64,000 bases of DNA, taken from the NCBI GenBank assembly GCA_011037195.1, contig JAAEAF010001974.1:1-64000 (forward strand), in the 5' to 3' direction. A program made the position numbers and the translations under genes. Numbering within the stretch: position 1 is the first letter of the stretch; each line of letters opens with the position of its first letter. This document shows positions 44,878 to 55,900 of this stretch, piece by piece. Under the pieces are notes generated by a model. That model was not told where the DNA came from and did no database searches. It saw only the letters and a list, made by a program, of their open reading frames with translations. The stretch is from Triatoma infestans. Its lineage: Eukaryota > Arthropoda > Insecta > Hemiptera > Reduviidae.

Positions 44878-45198
44878 GTTAATAAATAATTCTGTACAAA
44901 TATTAATTACAATTTTCACAAAATAAGTATTTCACTAGAATCTAGTTAGCCTTTTAATTAATTAATAATTTCCCATTCTCAATATCTATCTTTTTCCATA
45001 ATATATAAGGTTAAACATTTTTTTTTTTTTTTTATGAATCTTCACTTAATAATATAATAATAATAATAATAATAAATATAGAACAAATAGATATTGAGAA
45101 TGGGAAATTATTAATTAATTAAAAGGCTAAGTAGATTCTAGTGAAATACTTATTTTGTGAAAATTGTAATTAATATTTGTACAGAATTATTTCTTAAC
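44878..45198. repeat. inverted repeat, ~118-bp arms, ~85-bp spacer
   Basis: Left arm 44878-44996 and right arm 45081-45198 are reverse complements with only a few mismatches (for example CTAGTTAGCC against GGCTAAGTAG). The spacer holds poly-T and a TAA microsatellite. The left arm, read on the - strand, ends AATAAATATTCATTCATTC, like the 3' end of a retroelement; the right arm ends where the RLE LINE starts. Confidence 0.85.
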
Positions 45199-46425
45199 AC
45201 CACCCCAGGTCTGCCATCGAAAGAATCGAGTTGCCGCGATCGGAAGGTGGACGTGGTATAGTCAGTATCGCGGGCCTTCATGATACACAGGTTGCTCGAA
45301 TGAGAGCTTATTTCAATACCCACCGGGACTCGAGTCTGATCGGGGCAGTAATGGCGGCTGATAAGGGATATACCCCTTTAGACTTACACAGGGCGGCTTT
45401 GGGGATGCCGGAGGTTCGGGACTCCACCACTGATATGGCCGCAGCATGGCGCGCCAAGGCCTTACATGGGCAATACCCCGCAGCGCTAGATGGTGACGCC
45501 ATAGACAAAGAGGCGTCAGTGATGTGGCTTACCCATGGGCAACTTTACCCAGAAACTGAGGGGACCCTAATTGCCATTCAGGATCAGGTGGTGGCTACCA
45601 GGTACTATATGCGTTATATTATAGGAGATGTCAGTGTCCAGGATGTCAAGTGCAGATTATGCCACTCTGCCCCAGAGACGATCCACCACCTTCTTTCTGC
45701 CTGTCCAATGTTGGCAAAGACGGAGTACCTTAAGAGGCACAATAGTATGGCCAAGATTCTGCACCGGGAGTTGGCATTGAAGTTGGGTATTCGCTCAGTC
45801 GTCCCACCCTATTACCAGTATGATCCCGAACCGGTGCTAGAGAGCTCCGGGCACACACTCTATTGGGATTGCGTGGTGCTCACGGATCACACAGTAGAGG
45901 GCACCCGACCTGATATTGTGCGGCACAATAAGAGTGAGGGTAAGGTTTATATAATAGATGTCACAGTCCCGGACTCGGCTAATGTTGTGCGGGCCTTCAA
46001 TGAGAAATTGATTAAGCACAGGCCGCTGGCAGCTGAGGTTGCTTCTCTTTGGAGAGACGTTGAATCTGTCGACATTGTGCCGATTGTCATCTCTGCAGCT
46101 GGTTTAATCCCGCGCGCTATCCAGGATGGACTGTTCCAACTTAAGATTAATAGAAAGATGCTAGCTCTAATGCAGCAAGCTGTAAGCCTCCATTCCTGTA
46201 GGATCGTCAGGGAGATTTTGCTGCAGGGAAAGGATGGCCAGGGCCACGGGACCCCTCATAACGATGGCCAAGTCGGCCTACTACTGATATAGAAATACAT
46301 AAAAATACAAAAAATTAAAAACTGACGAAGAGAAGAAAAATGTTCACTTATAGTGATCCAGGTGCCTCCCTTGCCTAAGGGCCGCGAGACACTTAAAAAA
46401 AAAACAAAAAAAAAACGGAAAATAA
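45199..46425 (+). mobile_element. restriction-like-endonuclease LINE (R2/R4-like), 3' fragment
   Basis: 5'-truncated element whose last 353 codons are open (45231-46292), followed by a short 3' UTR with a CCCTT/AAGGG hairpin and an A-rich tail. Base composition is clearly more GC-rich than its surroundings. It abuts a palindromic repeat on its left. Confidence 0.82.
45231..46292 (+). CDS. C-terminal part of RLE-type LINE ORF (zinc finger plus endonuclease)
   Basis: The 353 residues begin after the RT core, with the RT-linker region (PRSEGGRGIVSIAGLHDTQV). A CCHC zinc finger follows at about residues 143-162 (CRLCHSAPETIHHLLSAC), then the restriction-like endonuclease at about 210-290: a TRPDIV motif, YIIDVTVP with the second acid, and a downstream lysine-rich KLIKHRP. 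This layout is that of the R2/R4/Dong group, which nicks target DNA to prime reverse transcription. The ATG is internal to a longer original ORF; the true start is missing. No stops or frame breaks, so the copy is young. The RT itself is absent, so the fragment cannot transpose alone. Confidence 0.8.
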   Translation: MPRSEGGRGIVSIAGLHDTQVARMRAYFNTHRDSSLIGAVMAADKGYTPLDLHRAALGMPEVRDSTTDMAAAWRAKALHGQYPAALDGDAIDKEASVMWLTHGQLYPETEGTLIAIQDQVVATRYYMRYIIGDVSVQDVKCRLCHSAPETIHHLLSACPMLAKTEYLKRHNSMAKILHRELALKLGIRSVVPPYYQYDPEPVLESSGHTLYWDCVVLTDHTVEGTRPDIVRHNKSEGKVYIIDVTVPDSANVVRAFNEKLIKHRPLAAEVASLWRDVESVDIVPIVISAAGLIPRAIQDGLFQLKINRKMLALMQQAVSLHSCRIVREILLQGKDGQGHGTPHNDGQVGLLLI

Positions 46426-47224
46426 TAATTATTATTGAAGAATATTCACTTTACATTAGTTTTATAGTGATATATATTTTTAATTCTAATTTAAATAATT
46501 AATCATCTACATAGAGATTAATTGAATTATATGGGCCGTATCAAATATAAGTAAATAAATTATTAATAAATATAAATAATAAGTATATACAAATATATTA
46601 TATAAATAAGTACTTTTATAGCAATACATGTTTTTGAATCCAAATTAATTAATTACTTGCAATGTTACAAATATAAATCGATCATATTCACTAATTAAAT
46701 ATAAGTAAATAAATTATTAAAAAAGAAATAATATATTTAATAATTAGATAAAAACATATTATTTAAATATGAGCACCTTTAGTAAATTCTCTTATTGGCT
46801 AGCTAATTAAGACGTTTTTGGGATGGATATGATAAAAAGGAATTTTATCTATTGCTCATGGTCAGAATATTTTCAATATTGGTTTAGTCTCGTTTGAATG
46901 GATATTATATTGTTGTCTATGTTCATTGAAGTTAGTATAAAATATAAATTTGATTTGCCCAAAGATTAATTTTTGTTAACCTGCACCGTTAAAATGCAAA
47001 TAAATTAACAAGTAAATTAGTAAATAGCAAATAGATATCACACGAATAACAAATTAATTCGCAAAATGGTTATGATTATTTGTTATGATAAGTTCACAAA
47101 TTCTCTTAACAATTAGTTCTTTTATATAGTTTTATTAAATAATTCTCTGGTAATCAATATTTTTGCAATACCTGGAATGGATATCTGCTATTACCCCATT
47201 TATGTTAATAAAATTAAGTGGAAT
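46426..47224. other. intergenic, very AT-rich
   Basis: Low-complexity A/T with short TATAAATA-like repeats. No feature. Confidence 0.5.
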
Positions 47225-48010
47225 AGAATGACGCAAGGGGGGGGAGACTCTCCACCCCAGACAGTGCACCCTTATTTGAGGCTTATTGCCAGCAATAAGG
47301 CTTATTGAGTCAGCCCCTAAAAGTCTAGTAGAGGAATCTTTACCTCTTCATGAGATCAAGGACCTTCCCGACCAGTCCTTCTTGCAGTACGATCTCCTCT
47401 GGTCTCAACGTGCCGATAGTGACGTATCAAACAACAGGTGAGAGGCCGTCTCCTCCTCTTCCTTCGACAAAGTCTATACAAGAGCTCCGAATCAATTAAT
47501 CCCACCTTGGGCAGATGTTTCTTGAACCTACCATGGTCCTGTAAACAGGCCTGCTATCAGCCAAATCTGATATCTGCTTAGACCCAGGATTTCTCTGGTT
47601 CTTCTCTTAAACAGCGCTGGTGGCATTACCATTTTGCGATGTTTTGCGCCAGTACTTAGACTCCAGTGGCGATTACGTTCTCTTCGGATCCATTCTCTCA
47701 GAGAACCAGACTTTTAGCTATCCCCAGAACAGGTTCCGGCCTACAGAATGGAGTGTTAACTCCATTCCTGGCTAGTTCATGACCTTTTATCTCCTTTTGT
47801 CCTGGTACCTATACCAGCCGCACTTTATTGTGCCGGAAAAGCATCTCTAGGGAGTCTCTACACTCTCTGGCTGGGGAAGAATCAAGAGCCTTCAGAGCCG
47901 CCTGGCTAGAAAGATGCATATCTCCCTATTCCTAGGGTCCATACATAAATTCTCCTCAGCACAGATCTTTATGGCATAGACCTCAGCCTGGAATACCGTG
48001 GAGTACCCAC
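47225..48010 (-). mobile_element. LINE relic with RNase H domain
   Basis: On the - strand from 48010: TVFQAEVYAIKICAE, FLASQAALKALDS, VPGHKEIKGHELA (the D/E/D/H pattern of RNase H with substitutions), then a broken C-terminal part with EEIVLQEGLVGKVL. Multiple stops. It is more GC-rich than neighbouring DNA. The family is separate from the LINE at 26230. Confidence 0.65.
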
Positions 48011-48518
48011 CAAGAGGCTTCAAGTATAATATAACTTTATTTTAATTTTATTTTCAACTAATAAATAAAATCACGATATATATTATGTACTCTAAAGATT
48101 TATTAATTATTCATTCGTTTTAACCCTGTTTTCCTGTTCGGATTTGTTTTAACTAGAAATGAATTTAATCAATTTAATTTTAAGGTTTTGTCCACATGAG
48201 CTCTCAAGCAAGCTTGGCTACTGAGCGAAGATTGTAAAAAGACTTTATTTTCGCGTTAAATATAATATTTTTTCTATATAATTAAAACCAATTTAAATAT
48301 ACTAATATATGAAAATAGTACGGAATGTTGTTTAATGAAAAGAGGAAAGGTTAACCTTTTTGAAGGAAGTAGAAAAGTGTAATTTTGTTTTTTAATTTTT
48401 TGGCACGGCAAGATATCAATGGTCAATTGACAAGAATAAATGAACAAGAGCAGTAGATCAAAACGATCTTAGCCATTGTGACGATCTCGCACCTATTTAA
48501 AAATAAACAAACAAAAAA

Positions 48519-48702
48519 CCTCTGGTCATGTGTCCGAAGCTTTCTCAGTTTTCAGCCACCGGGCAGTTTCTCTCGTTACAGACAACACTGCTCATCAATT
48601 GACAGTGAGCTGTGAAAGACAAAAACTAAGGGCAGCACTGTACACAATCCTGGGTCCCTCCATATGGGAATCCAATACATAACCACTGAGCTAAGGTTGG
48701 GC
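48519..48702 (-). mobile_element. SINE S1, diverged
   Basis: - strand TTAGCTCAGTGGTTATGT begins the head and the body includes GAGCAGTGTTGTCTGTAACG and GGTGGCTGAAAACTGAGAAA. More mutated than most copies. Confidence 0.65.
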
Positions 48703-48721
48703 ACCCTTTGTCACAGGGTAG

Positions 48722-48985
48722 ACGTCTACACGAGAGTCTAGTTCTTGCCACACCCGGGGTCAGCATAGCCTAATCAATTAAGTTAACTGTGTCACATATC
48801 CGCTACTTTAAGTCCTATCGAATGGGATATGGACACCTTGTCTTTCAGACACGTGCTCCCAAAGTAAAAAGTCAGAAAGCGTTAAGCTGGGGTGGCGTAA
48901 GTTGGGTCAGGTCATCAATAGGAAATAATTCACATATTCAGGGCGAATCAAGGATTCTGGAAGATGCTGGTGAGGTAATCGCCTA
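48722..48985 (-). mobile_element. mariner-like transposase relic 1
   Basis: Homologous to 50455-50960 without the SINE. On the - strand it gives broken frames resembling the C-terminal 'SPDLTP..F..WGY.K..VY' part of mariner-type transposases, followed by a DTVN-type segment. The identification is tentative and rests mainly on its better-read sister copy. Confidence 0.45.
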
Positions 48986-50320
48986 TAAAGATAATCAAAA
49001 TTATGTTTTAAATATGTTAAAACAAATTTTCTATTTATTAAGGCCAGTGTTTCAAGTCAAGCTTATAAGCTGAGTCTAGCTTTAATGTAGTTTAAATTGA
49101 AAATTTCCGTTTATCATTTGTGACTTAGCCACTAATCCACACTTAACTGAGTTGTGGCCAACAAGAGCTTAATCCAGGTTTCGTGTACATCAAAAACTTT
49201 GTCCGTCTTCTTTATTAACGAAAAAATGTGGAAGTAATATTTAGAATCAACCAGTGTGATTTGTGGTATAAACATAATAGCTGAAATCATCTCTCTACAT
49301 GAATTAGTTGTAAACCTTACTCTGACGATCGGATGAAAATCCGAAACCGGTCAAAACCAAAACAATGAAGCATGGCTGTGAAGGATAAAGTCATAGATGT
49401 TATCCAGCATTGCCGACTCGAGACCACATATTCAATACATTTTTATAATCGATAAAAATGTACTTATTGTGGTACAGACCTTCAATAATCTCGCATTTCC
49501 TCTTAAAGGAGATTACCAGTAATAATGTCATTTTCGAAAACAAACCTTCAAATGGCAGTTGTTCCAACTTACTTTCAAGATCACCGTCTTTTCTCATGAA
49601 GCTATTTATCCAAAAACAGCTCCGCTTAGTTTAGAGTGTATCCCGGATCTTTTTAAATTTTATACCACAAGGTTATTGGTAATTTTTATTACAAAGGTTA
49701 ATAACTTAAACAAAGCTCTCTAACATAATCTATAACTGTTGAATACTTTTTCAATATAAGCAGTAGATACTATGATTTAAATGAAATCATGATTATTAAT
49801 TGTGATATATTAAACTTTTCATTACGCAATACAATAATTTATAAAGGTACTTACTTGTTACATAAATAACGGTATCTTATAAACAGTATTCTACTTATCA
49901 TTCTTTTTGTTTAAAACAGGAACTACATAAATTTATTATATTTTGCACACCCTACCCGCTTACAAAAAACGGACTTTTTCAAATGCAGCATTATCAATTT
50001 ATAATAATCACTGAAAAACCATAACCTAAAAAGTAAGAGTAATTCTTGTTTACAAAATTGCGGGTATTTTATCAGTTAACTAACCAGTTAAAAATACTAT
50101 CTTCCAAATGTATCGATTGTGCGCATGCATATCAACAAAATATATCGATATTACCAGCTTAATTAAATTTCAATTTAAGTGGCTTTTGAAAAACTGAATT
50201 TAGCCTGTTCTAAACTTATTATTTAAACCACCCTCAACTAAGACACCACTTAAGTGTCGATTGAAAGACTGTCCCTAATAAATGTTTTAATTGCTTTATT
50301 TTAATATTATTATAAACAAG
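48986..50320. other. intergenic, one short repeat
   Basis: Only the CCGAAACCGGTC repeat at 49325-49425 is recognised. Confidence 0.4.
49325..49425 (+). repeat. interspersed repeat with CCGAAACCGGTC core, copy 1
   Basis: ATGAAAATCCGAAACCGGTC and GATGTTATCCAGCATTGC recur, reverse-complemented, at 54395-54475. Non-coding; class unknown. Confidence 0.5.
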
Positions 50321-50960
50321 GTGATTCAAAATTAGTGGCGCAAAAAGAAATCATACTGGTGAGTGCTATAATGATATATTGTAAAAATACAGAAGTAACA
50401 TGAAAGGTTAACTCTTCTTCAAGCTTCTTCTGACAGTCCCAGATGTTCAAGGTACTATACGAGAGTCTAGTGCTTGCCACACCTCGGATTAGTTATAGTC
50501 CTGCTCAATTGAGTTAGTAGGTACGGGGAAAAGCTGAGTGGTTAATGTACTGGACTCCTACGCGGAGATCCCGGATTCGAATGCAGCGTGTTGTCTTTAG
50601 ATTTTTTCTTCCTAGGAGCCTCTACACCTCACTGTCCGGTGATGGACAGCGTTGTCTGTAACGAGAGAACACTGTTCGGTGGCCAGTAGTGCACTAAAAA
50701 GGCTCCCGGCGCCATGACCATAGAATATGAAGCACCTTAAATTTAAAAGAAAAAAAATTGAGTCAGCTGTGTCACATATCAGTTGCTTTAAGTTCTGTGG
50801 AATTGAGATATGGACACTTTGTCTTTCAGACACATATTCCCGAAGTAAAAGTCAGAAGGCGTCAAGTCGGGAGTCCTGGGTTGGAAACGATCGTCAATGG
50901 CAAATCATTCACTTGTTCAGGGCCAATCCAGCATTCTGGAAGATGTTGGTGAGGTAACCC
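50321..50960 (-). mobile_element. mariner-like transposase relic 2, split by a SINE
   Basis: On the - strand: NIFQNAGLAL, TQDSRLDAF, then YVSERQSVHISIPQNLKQLI and CDTADSI, interrupted by SINE S1, then a terminal RIVYLEHLGL-like piece. The order matches the C-terminal part of mariner-type DDE transposases. GGTGATTCAAAATTAGTGG near 50321 may be a terminal inverted repeat; the partner end was not found. Confidence 0.45.
50518..50756 (+). mobile_element. SINE S1 inserted in a transposase relic, with target duplication
   Basis: ATTGAGTTAG (50508-50517) and ATTGAGTCAG (50757-50766) flank the element, nine of ten bases alike. The homologous uninterrupted sequence at 48725-48985 confirms the insertion point. 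Head GGGGAAAAGCTGAGTGGTTA, B-box GGATTCGAAT, body GTCCGGTGATGGACAGCGTT, A-rich tail. Confidence 0.85.
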
Positions 50961-52854
50961 TAAGCGAATATGACAGAGGTCCCGTCTTGCTGCATTATTA
51001 TAGGTCAGGTTTATTATAAACCGATATTTCGTCCATATTGCTAAAGGCTTCTTTAGTTCTTTAGTTAGTTTAGTGCTGCCTTAATTGCGAAATCACATAA
51101 GCAGGGTGAATAGAAAGAACACTGTAGAACAAGATTAAATCAACTGAAAATAATATAACTAGTTGAATTATATATGAGTATATATATATATATATAAATT
51201 GTATGTCAATAAAATATATTAGATTAACTTAACTTCTTTTTCTTTGGCATTAGCTTCTAAGGCCATAACCGAATATGACTTAATCAGACTAACCCTAATT
51301 ATCGCAAATTTTTTCTATTTTTCAGGATTGCTGTCAGAAATTTAAACAATCTATTATTTTTGCTTATTCATTTTTGTTACTAACAAAAAACAAAACATTT
51401 TGAAGGATAAGATAGTCCTTAAAAACCTTTTTAAAATGAAATCCTATTCAGAAAAAATGCCGGACATTCAAAAAGAAAGTGTTGAAACATCATCCTTCTT
51501 GCCTAGCTTGCAATTGTAGGTGATCTCTTCCGGATGAAACAGAAACCTACCATGAGATAAAATTCTGCTCAGCTTTCTGCCTGCAAGTCTGATTCGAGAC
51601 ACCGCCCTTATATTTTCTGTGCGGCTCTTATTAGAATAAAATGTATTTCCTCTGTTAAACCCAACCAGCTAATATCTCTATAATATTTATTAAAAGTACT
51701 ATTCAACACAGAATTTATATCACTGCTGTTCCAGCATTTTAACACTGAATTTTTCAATAAAGAAACAGATGGAAATTATTAATAAATAATCCTAACCACT
51801 AGTGGTTTAATAAATGTTTAATTGCCATAATCACTAAGCAAATATTGATTATTCTGTCTTCCTCCATTTTTGAAGGAATACACAAATGCAACCATCAAGC
51901 TATCATGACATAAATATTCCTAAATGACTATGAATTCTAGATGACCTGCAATATGCATCAGGAATGTGTTGATGGAGTCTTAATAATATTTTAAGAAATA
52001 ATGACTGGCTAAGCTCAATAGTATTAGAATGGGAATATCCTGAGATTTCCTACAAATTTAATAATACACTGCCCACTTAAGGAATCAAAAAGAGATATTT
52101 TAGATTTCCAAATAGCTGATTTTGTACTTCTAAATTCAATGATAACAGATGAATTGATAGTAAAAAACTTATATTAAAAAATATTTGGTAGGTAGCAGAC
52201 CTGGAAGGGAAAACCTGAAGACACACACAGATATGTAACCATTGCTCGTACAAGGAAATTTTAGAAACTTTATAAATTTTGATATTATTTATTATTATTA
52301 TATTATTTATTATTAAATAGTTTAAGCCTATAGTTTTTTCCTAGCTTTAAAGGAATAGCGGGCACCTCACTTGCACTTTCTTGGGGCTATGCCCATGCAC
52401 AAATGCATATACATACATAGTCTATCCGCAAAAACGTTTCCATTTCCCTAGAACTCCAAAGTAAGTAATTGCGATAAAAAAGCATTTTCGAAAATATGAC
52501 GCAATCACAATACTTCATTTTACAATAATAATAGAAAAATAAAAGATTAGGACAACAGTAGCATTCTTGGCTGCTGCTTAAAAAAGAATAAAACAAATAT
52601 TAAAAAGGATAAACAACACACCTATTCCCGACAGGTGCACAAATTAAATTCTTATATATTTATATTTAAATAGATAAAAGAATAGAGGAATGATGTACTT
52701 TGAAAGAATGCTGGAATGAACTCCTACTTTGTTTCTACTATTGAACGAGGCCAATATGTTTATAACCTTCAGCATAAAGTCATTAATAACGTCTGTTTAA
52801 CAAATAGTCTTGGTAAAGTGAACAAAACCGGGTGTGGGGGAAGGAGAATCTGAA
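50961..52854. other. upstream region of gene B, no gene
   Basis: AT-rich with a TA microsatellite near 51178. This is the proximal upstream DNA of gene B; no regulatory motif beyond the TATA box can be supported. Confidence 0.4.
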
Positions 52855-52862
52855 TATAAAAA
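52855..52862 (+). promoter_or_regulatory. TATA box of gene B
   Basis: TATAAAAA lies 77 bp upstream of the gene B ATG. An initiator-like TCATTT follows at 52888-52893, with its A about 35 bp from the TATA box. This would give a 5' UTR of roughly 40 bases. The spacing is slightly long for an insect core promoter but plausible. Confidence 0.5.
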
Positions 52863-52931
52863 CCAATGCATAACAGATGGAACAAAATCATTTATATTAA
52901 CTAAACGTTACTGTGGTCATTACTAATAATG

Positions 52932-52992
52932 ATGTTAAAACAATGTCTTTATATTTGTGCCATACTTGGTGTTGTACAATCGGCTAAATTAC
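52932..52992 (+). CDS. gene B exon 1 (signal peptide)
   Basis: ATG follows a TATA box and an AT-rich leader. Twenty codons read MLKQCLYICAILGVVQSAKL, then one base of the next codon and the donor GTGAGT. The exon ends in phase 1, matching the exon 2 acceptors of both genes. Predicted cleavage is near VQSA|K. Confidence 0.85.
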
Positions 52993-55900
52993 GTGAGTAA
53001 TGGTTAATAATTATATTTTTAATAAAAAATATTTCAATAATTTAGGAAATTAATTAAATTCTTTTATTTTTTTTAAAATTCAGTTTTTTTTTTTATATTT
53101 TAATATCTTCATTTCTTTTTTTTATTATTAAAATTTGTGTCCACGTTTTCTTTAACAGGAAGCGAAAAGCCTTAGTTAGTTTTACTTAATTTTCCTTCTA
53201 TTGTTGTCCTTTTAATTACTCCACTAATTACGATGATTGTCATAATTGTAGTAACTCGCATTTTTTTTTTTCCTTTAAACTCTCCCAATTATTACAGTCC
53301 AATAAATTTATTTTCTTTAAACTCTCCTAACTATTACTGTACAATATTTTTATTTTCTTTAAACTCTCCCAACTGTTACAGTCAAATAAATTTATTTTCT
53401 TTAAACTCTCCCAACTATTACAGTCCATTAAATTTATTTTCTTTAAACTCTCCCAAATATTACAGTTCATGAAATTTATTTTCTTTAAACTCTCCCAACT
53501 GTTACAGTCAAATAAATTTATTTTCTTTAAACTCTCCCAACTATTACAGTTCATTAAATTTATTTTCTTTAAACTCTCCCAAATATTACAGTCAAAATTT
53601 ATTTTCTTTAAACTCTTACAGTCCAATAAATTTATTTTCTTTAAACTCTCCCAACTATTACAGTTCATTAAATTTATTTTCTTTAAACTCTCCCAAATAT
53701 TACAGTCAAATAAATTTATTTTCTTTAAACTCTTCCAACTATTACAGTTCATTAAATTTATTTTCTTTAAACTCTCCTAACTATTACAGTCCAATAAATT
53801 TATTTGCTTTACACTCTCCCAACTATTACAGTCCAATAAATTTATTTTTCTTTAAACTCTCCCAACTATTACAATACAATATTTTTTATACAACAATTAT
53901 AATGAACTAGTAATTAACCCCACTGGCATAAAATGTATTTTATTTCTAAAAAGATACAATAAACACTCCTTTTATTTAAGAAACAATACAATCTGTTCTG
54001 AAACACTTTCACCATTTTCTCTAACTGTCGTGAATACAATTATAAAACTAGATAATTATTTTTTTCAATTTGGAATGTTTACTTATTTTGTATAGACTGG
54101 AAGATAGCGCCAATAACATTGAACAAACCCCAATAACTTTTGAAATCTAACTTCATGCATTCCATTACCATAGAAGTTAATTAAATATTTCATTATGAGA
54201 ATTAATTTATCAATTTAGCATGAAACTATTACATCCTGGCACACCCCCCCATTTCTGTTTTAGTTAATAAAAAATAATAATAATAATCTGGGGTGGGCCA
54301 CAATGGCGACTGGTGCATAAGCACCACGGCACTGCAGCACCCCCAGAAAATTACTACAAAAATTAATGAATATGTGGATGGGTCCGCAATGCTGGATAAC
54401 ATCTAGTATTTTATCCGTCGTTACATGCATATTCATTTTGTTCTCGACCGGTTTCGGATTTTCATCCATAGTCACCAAGCAAATTCACCAAGTTCGGTAG
54501 AGAGTTCACTTCAACCTCATGTTTTTGTTATACTCACACTTGAAACCAACAAGTGTAAGTGTAACAGAAACATTACGTTAAAGTGAACTCTCTACACGAA
54601 CTTTATAAGTAAATATCGTTATAAATAAAACATATTTATCTATATATCTATTTAATTTTAATTAATATTATTTAGATGAAGCAATTATAAGACAAACTAG
54701 GTGGCCCTTCAACAGGAAACATGCATAAATTTGGAAATATGCCTAAATTGAAAGTTGAAATTATTTGTTATAGTTGGTTCTTCTGCATAGCTGAAAAGCA
54801 TCAGAGATATTTTCCGTGATAGCCTGCTTCTTTTTGTGGTCATCGACCGGTTTCAGGCGTATGCCCATCAACAGGATGTTCTGTCAGAATAGTGTGATAA
54901 TATAGACTTGCATAGAGCAAATTTAGTTGATACAATCAGTGTATATACTCATAGTGACGGGCGAACATCCTGATGTCGGGCGGACACCCGAAACCGGGCC
55001 ACAAAAAGAAGCAGGCTATCATGGGAAAATATCTCCGATTTGGAAATTATTTTTTACTTTATCTAATAAGGGGAGCTTATGGCGAAAGTGCCAAGTTTTC
55101 TAAATTGCTTTTTCACATCAAACACATGATCTAAGTTTAGAGGTTCTAAGAGATTAGCTCAGTGGTAGCGCACTGGACTAGCAATGCTTAGGTCCCGAGT
55201 ACGAATCCAGCAGTGCTGCTCCTTAGATTTTCTCTTTCTAGGATCCTTTAGAAAGGCCGATGGGCAGTGTTATCTGTAGTGCTAACTGGAGAGTTCACTG
55301 TCCAAAGGCCGACAATGCGCTGGAAAATTCCTACCTTTGGGGAAGCTATATGCGCCCAGAGGGGCTTTTTATGACGTAGGACTTGTTATTTCCCCACAGA
55401 CAATAAAAAAAAAAAAAATTAATTGGGCGGATTGGTTGCCAAGTGATGTAAGTCACAAAAATTGAAACATGGGTTCACACCACTAGACATGCAGTTCTTC
55501 GTATCTGACAAGTAGCGTGGGTCTTAGTTCAATATCCCGCTTACAGATAGGGCTGAATGTAATTATCCTGAATGAAACTGCTAAGCGCCTTGGCAATCAA
55601 GTAGTGTTAAGTCCATTTTTTTCAATTTTTGTGACTTACACCAATTGGCAGCCAACCCGCCCAATTGTTAACTGGTTGTCATACAATTTATATTGCTGTA
55701 TGTGAGTTGCACTGACTGTTGAAGGTTCTTCAACATGGTTTCTATGTGAGACTCATATGTAAAATAATATTACATTGTTTTAATAGTGCTTTTTACCTTG
55801 AGACAATCAGGAAAACCCATTGCGAACGTCCTTGACGAGAAAACCAAAAGAAAACATTCTTTCTCTATTATTTGAATCATTTTTCAGCTAAGTGCATAAT

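Noticed and set aside
53233..53780. Long repetitive ORFs on both strands (up to 141 codons)
   Set aside because: Produced by the 42-bp array inside a gene B intron. They are open in opposite strands at once and low in complexity.
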